NCBI GenBank assembly: GCA_025454835.1
Contig: JALONQ010000023.1
Span: 1-41,287 of the forward strand
DNA length: 41,287 nt
Reading direction: 5' to 3'
From: Bacteroidota bacterium
GTDB lineage: Bacteria; Bacteroidota; Ignavibacteria; UBA10030
The translations under genes were made by a program, and so were the position numbers. This document shows positions 34,801 through 41,287 of the stretch, in pieces; position 1 is the first letter of the stretch, and the number at the start of each line of letters is the position of its first letter. The notes beneath the pieces were generated by a model, which did no database searches, was not told the DNA's origin, and saw nothing but the letters and a program-made list of their open reading frames with translations.

Positions 34801-35202
34801 TCAACCCTTCTCCCGCAACGGTCCCTTCACAAGCCGCTCGACGATCCCTTTATTCCCTTCAAGGATGTCAAGCAGCAGCAGTTCCTCTCCGTTCACCCAG
34901 CGGATGTCCTCGAAGACGAGGTTCTTAAGCGGCGTGAGGTGCTCTCGGAACGTGAAGTAATGCACTTCGAACATGCCGCCATCCTCGTAGTACGACATCT
35001 CGGACTCCGTCCCGACCACAGGACCGACCTCGGCGGCGAGTTCTTCCCGAAGCTCACGACGCACGCACGCCTCGAGCGATTCGCCCGGCTCCACTTTCCC
35101 TCCGGGGAATTCCCACTTCAGCTCATACCGGCTTCCCCGTTTCCGCTGACAGACGAGGACATGGCTGTCTCGCAGGATGATCGCAACGGCGACACGTTTC
35201 AT
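34801..35202 (-). CDS. Nudix hydrolase, MutT-like
   Basis: A 133-residue Nudix enzyme. The Nudix box is present, with Gly35, Glu41, Arg49-Glu50-Leu51 and Glu53-Glu54 (GKVEPGESLEACVRRELREE); the usual glycine near its end is Ala56. The fold, size and the motif KWEFPGGK fit MutT, which removes 8-oxo-dGTP from the pool. The start at ATG 35202 (MKRVAVAII) is where family members begin. The next genes in the minus direction are mutY and ogg2. It is divergent from the PLD-protein gene. Confidence 0.88.
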   Translation of the reverse strand: MKRVAVAIILRDSHVLVCQRKRGSRYELKWEFPGGKVEPGESLEACVRRELREELAAEVGPVVGTESEMSYYEDGGMFEVHYFTFREHLTPLKNLVFEDIRWVNGEELLLLDILEGNKGIVERLVKGPLREKG

Positions 35203-35262
35203 GGAAGCAATGTACGGATTCAGAGAAGTACAAGAAACGACCGACCGTCGGGATCGGGTCTG

Positions 35263-35291
35263 TTGGTGAGGGGTGGAAATTGGAGTATATT
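35263..35291 (+). promoter_or_regulatory. Promoter for the lamin-tail/PLD protein gene
   Basis: TTGGTG (35263-35268) and TATATT (35286-35291) are 17 bases apart, giving TTG-N20-TATATT. It lies 67 bases before the ATG at 35358. Confidence 0.6.
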
Positions 35292-35357
35292 CATTGAATA
35301 GGGTGAGACGCGAAGCGCGTGTCGAGCCCGTCAATTCCTTCAGGCAAAGACAGAACC

Positions 35358-38300
35358 ATGACCCGGCTCCGCATCCTATCCTTGTTCCTTCTCCTCTCGA
35401 CCGGTCCTCTTCTGGCCCAGCCGACGAACCATGTGGTCATCAGCGAGGTGTTCTATCTGGCTGGAACCGTCGCCGGCCCAAACACCGAATTTGTCGAACT
35501 CTACAACCCAACCGGGAGCGATATCGCACTGACGGGTTATTCGCTCCAGACCGAGATCGTGGCCGGGAGCAATGCGGGTAGCTTCCATATCGACCTAGGC
35601 GGCCGGACCATCAAGGCCTACGGCTATCTTCTGATCGGCCAAAGCGCAGTATCGCCCACGCCCGACCTCCCATTCCCCGCGGGGAAAGGCTTGAACAATA
35701 GCGCGAATCGTGCGGCGGTCAGGATCTTCAACACGGCCACAAGCCAGGTCGTCGACCTCGTCGCATGGGACCCCCTCAACACCCTCGGCTCCGAAGGAAC
35801 AGCTTTCACGGCCGCGGGCGTCACCTCCGGGAATCCCAAATCTCTCGAGCGAAAGGCCAAGTCATCCTCTACGACGGCGACGATGGTCGGTGTGGATGCG
35901 ACGCTCGGTAACGGGTTCGACACGAACGACAATTCCGTCGACTTCGCTCTCCGCGATGTGCCGCAGCCGCAGAACGCCGCGAGCGCGGTCGAACTGCCGT
36001 CTTCGGGACCCGACACCGATCCCCCGGCCGTCCTTTCGTTGGCCGTTCTGAATACGACGACGATACGACTTCAGTATACCGAAGCCGTCGACTCGCTCAC
36101 CGCCTCCACGGCTCTCAACTATTCGCTCACCGGCGGCGTCAACGTCGTGACGGCCCAGCGCGATGCCGCCAACATCTCGCGCGTCGTGCTCACGACGTCG
36201 GCCATGGCCCCCGGCGTCTACACGCTGACGGTCTCTTCGGTCAAGGACACGGCGGGGAATGTCATGGCCGCTCCTCAGCAACTGACATTCGCGGCCGGCA
36301 TCATCCCGATCGCCCAGGCGCGCACGTTGGGCTCGGGCGCGACCGTGCGCCTCCGGGGCACGGTCACTGTCGGGGGTGAATTTGCGTCGCCGGCCTACCT
36401 TCAGGATGCGAGCGCAGGCATCGCCGTCTTCAACAATACGTTCAGCCAGCGGGCGAAACCGGGGGACATCTGGGAGGTCGAAGGCGTGCTCAAGGATTTC
36501 AACGGCCTGCTCGAGATCGACCCGCTCACCGATTCGCTCCGCATCAGTACCGGCAATCCGACGCCGGCGCCGATGACGATCAACTCGGCCGGCCTTTCTG
36601 AGGCCAACGAATCCCGGCTGGTTCGCATCAACCGGGTGAAGTTCTTCGCAGCGGGGGCTTTCGGGACCGGGGTGGACAGTACGTACGCGGCGGGGGACGC
36701 CCTGGGGGCCTTCCAGATCCGCATCGACAAGGATTCGAATATTCCCGGCACGCCGATCCCCGCCGACTCGGTGAACATCGTTGGCGTCGTGAACGACTTC
36801 AACGGGGTCTACCGCCTGATGCCTCGTGGGTTCGGCGACATCGGCGTGACCGATCCGGTGCCGAACCAGACCTGGATCGACATGAGCGTGGCCCGCAGCT
36901 ACGCGCTCGGTGCGCCGGTACGCGTGCGCGGCCTCGTCACGTACGTGCAGCCCGGGCCGACGAAGACGGTGTTTCTGCAGGATGCCACGGGGGGCGTGGC
37001 CCTCTATTCCGCGGCCGCTGACGGGCTCTTGGAGGGGGATTCCGTGGAGGCTCGAGGGACGATGGAGGAATTCAACAAACTGCAGGAGGTCAAGAACATC
37101 GACAGCATCTGGACCTTCGGCTCGGGGCATCCGTTGCCGCCGGCCCGTCCGTTGACCGTTCCGCAGGCGCAGGAGCCTTTCGAAGGCATGTTGGTTCGCT
37201 TCGAAAAGGTGCGCTTCATTCAGGCGGGTGCGTTCGCCGGAAACACGACCTACCAATTGAGCGACGGGGTCGCTCAACTGGATGTCCGGATCCCGACGGG
37301 GTCGGCGCTCGTCGGCGTGGCGATCCCGACTGGCGCGATCAACATCGTCGGCGTCCTCGGTCAGTACCAAACGAAGTACCAGCTCATCCCTCGAACGACC
37401 GCGGACCTCGTGGCCTTGCCGGGGCCGCAGATCACGGGGGCGCCGGTGGTTGACTCGCTCTTTGATACCGGCTTTCGGGTTCGCTGGTCGACGGTATCGC
37501 CCGGGACCAGCACCCTCCTCTACGGAAGCGGCGAAACGCTGAGCGATTCGGTCTGGTCGATCGCCGAGACCAACGACCATGCGGCCATGGTGACCGGGCT
37601 GCAGCCCGGCCGCATCTATGTCTACCGGGCGGTCTCTTCGAACCTCTCGGGCAGCAGCGACGCCGGCCCCGCCTATGCCGTCACGACCTCGTCGGCCAGC
37701 AGCGGGCAGATGCGCGTGTATTTCAACTACCCTGTTGAGACATCGCTCCCGTTCGCGGAATCGGCGGAAGGCAGTATCGATCTCGGCGCCAAGCTGCTCG
37801 AGCGCATCTCGGCGGCCACGCATTCGATCGACATGGCGCTCTACTCGTTCGACGACTTCTCGGCGGCGGCCACGGACATCGCGGGACGTGTGGCCGATTC
37901 GCTCGTGGCGGCGAAGGGACGCGGCGTGTCGGTGCGCATGGTCTTCCACGATCGGGCGACGACCGGCCCGCTCAGCACGCTCATCAACGCCGGCATACCC
38001 GTCCTGAAGCGGACGGTGATCAGCACCGGCTCGGGCATGCACAATAAGTTCTGGGTGTTCGACGGCCGAGATGCTACCAGCGCCGCCGACGACTGGGTGA
38101 TGACGGGTTCGTGGAACGTGACCGATGCGGGCACCTATCTCGACGCGCAGAACGCGCTCTTCATCCAGGACCGTTCGCTCGCCGCCATTTACACGAAGGA
38201 GTTCGACGAGATGTTCGGCAGTTCCACGAGTGTTCCGAACCCCTCGTCGGCCCGTTTCGGTCCGACGAAGCGCGATGACACGCCGCACTGGACCGTCGTC

Positions 38301-39068
38301 GGCGGACGGAAGGTGGAGGTCTTTTTCAGCCCGTCCGACCGGACCTCCGGGGCGATCGCCGGCGCTCTTCGCACGGCGCATCACAACATCTTCTTCGGCC
38401 TCTTCAGTTTCACGCGCGACGAGATCGCCTCGGAGCTGATCGCGCGCCGGAATGCCGGCGTGTACGTGCGCGGGATCATCGACAACACGGGCGACGTCGG
38501 CACGGAATTCGTGCCGTTGCAGTCGGCGGGCGTGGATGTCGTCAAGGCCGGACACGGCGTGGTCGATGGCGACTTCCACCACAAATACGGCGTCGTCGAC
38601 CCGTTCCATGACGACAGCGATCCCATGGTCATCACCGGAAGCCACAACTGGTCGACGTCGGCGGAATCGGACAACGACGAGAACACGCTCATCATTCATT
38701 CGGGCCCGCTGGCGCGCCAGTACGTGCGCGAGTTTGCGCGTCGGTATGCGGAATCAGGGGGGACGGGTTCGATCACGCGTGCTGAGGGGTCGGCGGTGAT
38801 TCCCACGGTTGTTTCGCTCGATGCCCCGTATCCCAACCCCTTCAATCCGAGCACGACTGTGCGGTTCACGCTCCCCGAGGGGGCCGACGTGCGGCTCAGG
38901 GTCTTCGACCTGCTCGGTCGTCCCGTGGCCGACCTTGCGGCGGGGCCGCGTTCGGCAGGGACCTTTGCAGCGACCTGGGAGGCGGCCGGAGCGCCGTCGG
39001 GCACGTATATCGTCGTGCTCGAGGCCGGGTCGCAGCGCCTGTCGCGGAAGGTAACGCTCATACGATGA
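35358..39068 (+). CDS. T9SS-exported lamin-tail / OB / phospholipase-D-domain protein
   Basis: 1236 residues, signal peptide MTRLRILSLFLLLSTGPLLA. Domains in order: lamin-tail domain (about 22-150), Big_5-like domain (about 205-305), two OB-like DNA-binding-type domains (about 310-500 and 510-680), fibronectin III-like (about 690-780), two PLD domains and a T9SS tail (about 1155-1236, YPNPFNPSTT). PLD motifs are HNKFWVFD (about 895) and HHKYGVVD (about 1074), each followed by GSWN or GSHNW and a DAQNAL or NDENTL motif. This is the layout of secreted nucleases or phospholipases. ATG 35358 gives a proper signal peptide. No nuclease was tested; extracellular DNA is a reasonable substrate guess. 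Confidence 0.88.
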   Translation: MTRLRILSLFLLLSTGPLLAQPTNHVVISEVFYLAGTVAGPNTEFVELYNPTGSDIALTGYSLQTEIVAGSNAGSFHIDLGGRTIKAYGYLLIGQSAVSPTPDLPFPAGKGLNNSANRAAVRIFNTATSQVVDLVAWDPLNTLGSEGTAFTAAGVTSGNPKSLERKAKSSSTTATMVGVDATLGNGFDTNDNSVDFALRDVPQPQNAASAVELPSSGPDTDPPAVLSLAVLNTTTIRLQYTEAVDSLTASTALNYSLTGGVNVVTAQRDAANISRVVLTTSAMAPGVYTLTVSSVKDTAGNVMAAPQQLTFAAGIIPIAQARTLGSGATVRLRGTVTVGGEFASPAYLQDASAGIAVFNNTFSQRAKPGDIWEVEGVLKDFNGLLEIDPLTDSLRISTGNPTPAPMTINSAGLSEANESRLVRINRVKFFAAGAFGTGVDSTYAAGDALGAFQIRIDKDSNIPGTPIPADSVNIVGVVNDFNGVYRLMPRGFGDIGVTDPVPNQTWIDMSVARSYALGAPVRVRGLVTYVQPGPTKTVFLQDATGGVALYSAAADGLLEGDSVEARGTMEEFNKLQEVKNIDSIWTFGSGHPLPPARPLTVPQAQEPFEGMLVRFEKVRFIQAGAFAGNTTYQLSDGVAQLDVRIPTGSALVGVAIPTGAINIVGVLGQYQTKYQLIPRTTADLVALPGPQITGAPVVDSLFDTGFRVRWSTVSPGTSTLLYGSGETLSDSVWSIAETNDHAAMVTGLQPGRIYVYRAVSSNLSGSSDAGPAYAVTTSSASSGQMRVYFNYPVETSLPFAESAEGSIDLGAKLLERISAATHSIDMALYSFDDFSAAATDIAGRVADSLVAAKGRGVSVRMVFHDRATTGPLSTLINAGIPVLKRTVISTGSGMHNKFWVFDGRDATSAADDWVMTGSWNVTDAGTYLDAQNALFIQDRSLAAIYTKEFDEMFGSSTSVPNPSSARFGPTKRDDTPHWTVVGGRKVEVFFSPSDRTSGAIAGALRTAHHNIFFGLFSFTRDEIASELIARRNAGVYVRGIIDNTGDVGTEFVPLQSAGVDVVKAGHGVVDGDFHHKYGVVDPFHDDSDPMVITGSHNWSTSAESDNDENTLIIHSGPLARQYVREFARRYAESGGTGSITRAEGSAVIPTVVSLDAPYPNPFNPSTTVRFTLPEGADVRLRVFDLLGRPVADLAAGPRSAGTFAATWEAAGAPSGTYIVVLEAGSQRLSRKVTLIR

Positions 39069-39075
39069 TGGCCGG

Positions 39076-39096
39076 GGCCGCATTGCATGTGCGGCC
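39076..39096. terminator. Hairpin after the PLD-protein gene
   Basis: GGCCGCA (39076-39082) pairs with TGCGGCC (39090-39096) with a 7-base loop. A second hairpin (GTGGC/GGCCAC near 39101-39118) follows. There is no T-tract, so this is a weak terminator candidate. Confidence 0.45.
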
Positions 39097-39143
39097 TGTT
39101 GTGGCTACGTTGAGGCCACTGTCCGCCAACCAGGGACCATCCG

Positions 39144-39677
39144 TTGCGCTCCATCGAGGAATTTCGCACGATCTTCTCCACGTCGGATGACTTCAACGTC
39201 ATCTTCGACGCGTTCGAGGAGGCGCTCCGAACCGGGCTGAAGGACCTCGAGCTCTACCGGATGCTCTTTTGGAACAACGCGCTGTCGCCCGACGAAGTGC
39301 GGCTGTTCGGCGAGCGGTTGGCCAAGGAATTTGACGATCTGGCGTATGACGTCTTTCTGTGGCTGGCGAGCGTGTTCGAAGTGACATACTCGGCGTACGA
39401 CAATTTCGAGCTGGCGCTGCATTATTACCGCAAAGCGGCCGAGGCGCGGCCGGCCGAGGTCGAACCGTACGTCAACGCCGCCGACTGCTACGAGCCCGAT
39501 CTCAACATCCCTCCGGCGGATCAACTCCTGGCGTTTCTCCGCTCCGGTCTCCCCGTCGTGACCAACAAGAAGGTCGTTCTGCTGCGGCTCGCCTACATCT
39601 GCGAGATGATCGGGGACGAGGAGCAGGCCCGCTACTACCGCTCGCTCGCGGATGACATCGAACGATCGCGCAACTGA
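39144..39677 (+). CDS. TPR-like protein of unknown function
   Basis: A 177-residue cytoplasmic protein, entirely helical. It has tetratricopeptide-like helix pairs (ELALHYYRKAAEARPAEVEPY, then LLRLAYICEMIGDEEQARYY), which suggests TPR-type contact with a partner. No domain beyond this is recognised. The start codon is TTG at 39144; no ATG gives a longer protein. Its last 26 bases overlap the EamA gene, so the two are coupled. Function unknown. Confidence 0.78.
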   Translation: MRSIEEFRTIFSTSDDFNVIFDAFEEALRTGLKDLELYRMLFWNNALSPDEVRLFGERLAKEFDDLAYDVFLWLASVFEVTYSAYDNFELALHYYRKAAEARPAEVEPYVNAADCYEPDLNIPPADQLLAFLRSGLPVVTNKKVVLLRLAYICEMIGDEEQARYYRSLADDIERSRN

Positions 39678-40587
39678 CCCGCGTCGGCATGCCGTCGCCG
39701 GCACCCTTGCGATGGTCGCCGCCGTCGTGCTCTGGGGGAGCTCGGCCGGTCTCGCGAAGCTCTTGTTCCAGCGTGACTACACGCCCCTCATCATCACCCA
39801 GACGCGGCCGCTGTTCGCGTTCCTGATCCTTGCGTTGTGGTTCGCCTGGCGCGACCGGCGTGTGTTTCGTGTGGAGCGTGCCGACGTTCCCCGATTCGTC
39901 GCTGTGGGGGTCGTCGGGATCGCCATGACGAACTTCTGCTACTACTACACCGTCAGCGAGGCGAGCGTGGCCTCGGCCATCCTGATCCAATACACCGCTC
40001 CCGCGCTCGTGATGCTCTACATGGTGCTCGTTCGAAGGGAGGAGCAGGGATCGTCCATCAAGGTCGGCGCGCTGCTGCTGGCTCTGCTGGGCTGCTCTCT
40101 CGCCGTCAAGGGTGAGGGGGCCTCGCTCGCGCTCCCCGGCTGGTCCATCGTCACCGGGCCGGCTTCGGCCGTCTTCTTCTCGGTCATGATCGTCGGCAGC
40201 AAGCGGCTGCTCGCGCGCTACTCGCAGTGGACGGTCATGACGTATCTGTTCGGGATCGCATCCATCTTTTGGCTGATCCTCAGACCCCCGTGGGTCGTGG
40301 TCGCCGAAGGGTACAAACTGTACGACTGGTCGGTGTTCCTGGTGTTCTCCCTCGTTTCGGTCCTGGTGCCCTACAGCTTCTTCGCCTACAGTCTCCGTCG
40401 TCTGGAGGCCTCCGCCGTCGGCATCGTCGGCACGCTCGAGCCGATCGTCGCGATCGTGGCCGCATGGGCGATCGTCGGAGAGACCATCTCGCCGACGCAG
40501 ATGTTCGGGGCGGGCCTGATCCTGGCCGCCGTGCTCGTGCTGCAACTCCGTGGAAGCGGTGCGGAGATCCCGGAGGAGCACGCATGA
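39652..40587 (+). CDS. EamA/DMT-family transporter
   Basis: A 311-residue inner-membrane protein with ten helices in two EamA repeats (drug/metabolite transporter superfamily). The first begins LAMVAAVVLWGSSAGLAKLL and the second SIVTGPASAVFFSVMIVG. The family motif SxxxAILIQYTAPALVML near helix four and GTLEPIVAIVAAW near helix nine are clear. It likely exports or imports a small metabolite. The substrate is unknown. It overlaps the TPR-like gene upstream and the TrmH gene downstream (ATGA). Confidence 0.9.
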   Translation: MTSNDRATDPRRHAVAGTLAMVAAVVLWGSSAGLAKLLFQRDYTPLIITQTRPLFAFLILALWFAWRDRRVFRVERADVPRFVAVGVVGIAMTNFCYYYTVSEASVASAILIQYTAPALVMLYMVLVRREEQGSSIKVGALLLALLGCSLAVKGEGASLALPGWSIVTGPASAVFFSVMIVGSKRLLARYSQWTVMTYLFGIASIFWLILRPPWVVVAEGYKLYDWSVFLVFSLVSVLVPYSFFAYSLRRLEASAVGIVGTLEPIVAIVAAWAIVGETISPTQMFGAGLILAAVLVLQLRGSGAEIPEEHA

Positions 40588-41168
40588 GGACCGACGAGCG
40601 GCTGTCGAAGTTGCGGACCGCGTTGCGGCGCCGTCAGCCCGACCTGACCGTCGTGATGGAGAACATCCACGACCCGCACAACGTGAGCGCCATGCTGAGG
40701 TCATGCGATGCGGTGGGGGTGTTGCAGGTCCATCTCGTGTACACGCACGAGGCGTTCCCCGATATCGGCGCGAAGAGCTCAGCGAGCGCGCGCAAGTGGG
40801 TGGAACGCATGTCGCATCGCTCGGTGGCCGACTGCTACGATCGCCTGCGGGCCGAAGGGTTCGCCGTCTACGCCACGCGCCTGGACCCGACCGCGCGATC
40901 GTTGTACGATCTGGACCTGACAAAGCCGACGGCCTTCGTGTTCGGCAACGAACACCGGGGTGTGTCGGACGAAGCGGCCGAGCGGTCGGACGGATCGGTC
41001 ATGATCCCGATGATGGGGATGATCCAAAGCCTGAATGTCTCCGTCGCGTGCGCCGTGTCGCTGTTCGAGGCGGCGCGGCAGCGCATCATCGCGGGAGCAT
41101 ACGACGCGCCGAACATGTCCCAGGATGAGCTCGACCGTCTGCTCAAGGTCTGGGCGATGAAGGAGTAG
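40584..41168 (+). CDS. trmH: tRNA/rRNA 2'-O-methyltransferase, TrmH type (SPOUT)
   Basis: A 194-residue SPOUT methyltransferase that methylates the 2'-OH of a guanosine, as in TrmH on tRNA. The three family motifs are present: NIHDPHNVSAMLRSCDAVG (28-46), GNEHRG (121-126) and IPMMGMIQSLNVSVA (141-155), forming the SAM-binding knot. The ATG at 40584 overlaps the transporter stop and has GGAGGAG upstream. The exact RNA substrate (tRNA Gm18 or an rRNA site) is not fixed by sequence. Confidence 0.9.
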   Translation: MRTDERLSKLRTALRRRQPDLTVVMENIHDPHNVSAMLRSCDAVGVLQVHLVYTHEAFPDIGAKSSASARKWVERMSHRSVADCYDRLRAEGFAVYATRLDPTARSLYDLDLTKPTAFVFGNEHRGVSDEAAERSDGSVMIPMMGMIQSLNVSVACAVSLFEAARQRIIAGAYDAPNMSQDELDRLLKVWAMKE

Positions 41169-41287
41169 GGGGAAGGAAGAAGAGTCAGTAGAAGCCATCT
41201 CAAAAATGGTTCGCGCGGCGTTCGCGGCGGTAGCGGCGGCCGCAACGTTAATGATAACTACCGATTCTTAACCGCTGCGAGCACTGC
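41169..41287. other. GC-rich, repeat-like end of the window
   Basis: No gene is seen after TrmH. A GCG-rich run (about 41213-41242) follows AGCCATCTCAAAAATGG. This motif resembles a terminal repeat of an insertion sequence, but no second end or transposase is in view. Confidence 0.3.

Noticed and set aside
35862-38699. A 945-codon open frame on the minus strand opposite the PLD-protein gene
   Set aside because: It is the antisense shadow of a GC-rich gene. The composition is Arg/Asp/His-rich and no domain is visible, while the sense frame has clear lamin-tail and PLD motifs.
41207-41272. Short Ala-rich open frame near the end of the window
   Set aside because: 21 codons in a GCG-rich simple-sequence run with no ribosome site.

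Overview
This window comes from a GC-rich bacterium of the FCB group: Bacteroidota, Ignavibacteriota or a relative such as Kapabacteria. Five secreted proteins end in a classical type IX secretion (T9SS) sorting domain, with an NPFNP motif followed by a short beta-sandwich and a terminal (M)xLxK/R. A sixth has a variant of that tail. A PorV/PorQ-type outer-membrane protein and a TonB-dependent receptor with a carboxypeptidase-regulatory domain fit the same group. The lineage is inferred from these families; no rRNA or tRNA gene was seen. Both ends of the window are repetitive, so it may be a whole metagenomic contig.

Layout. 1-356: REP-like palindromes and a perfect 99-bp duplication that carries the start codons of an aldo/keto reductase (337-1329). 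1334-2149 (-): small membrane protein. 2296-6068 (+): ABC exporter pair, POT-like transporter and LolA-like periplasmic protein, closed by a strong terminator. 6285-10165 (+): ferrous-iron module. It holds a DtxR/MntR regulator, a membrane-anchored second DtxR-like protein fused to FeoA domains, and FeoB split into a GTPase gene and a permease gene. A DtxR-type operator lies on the promoter. 10244-10337: another REP-like module. 10467-10787 (-): Lys-rich exported protein. 10885-16210 (-): operon with a beta-propeller protein and two T9SS-tagged peptidoglycan amidases. 16467-21355 (+): FG-GAP T9SS protein, exported D-Ala-D-Ala dipeptidase and a predicted propeller T9SS protein. 21433-28827 (-): TonB receptor, large secreted protein and PorV-like protein. 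28948-35202 (-): AmiC-type amidase, YajQ, a small membrane protein, a saccharopine-dehydrogenase-like enzyme, then Ogg2, MutY and a MutT-type Nudix hydrolase. 35358-41168 (+): secreted lamin-tail/OB/phospholipase-D protein, TPR-like protein, EamA transporter and TrmH-type RNA methylase.

Three themes stand out. First, iron homeostasis: the regulator probably represses its own uptake operon through the operator over the -10/-7 element. Second, surface and cell-wall biology: four peptidoglycan-active enzymes lie within 20 kb, two of them tagged for T9SS export. Third, oxidised-guanine repair: ogg2, a short mutY and a mutT-like gene sit together. Several promoters share the form TTG-N20-TATATT-like. 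Low-complexity repeats recur between genes and in two cases run into the N-terminal coding sequence of secreted proteins. The best candidates for something little described are the membrane-tethered DtxR-FeoA protein and the T9SS-exported peptidoglycan hydrolase operon.
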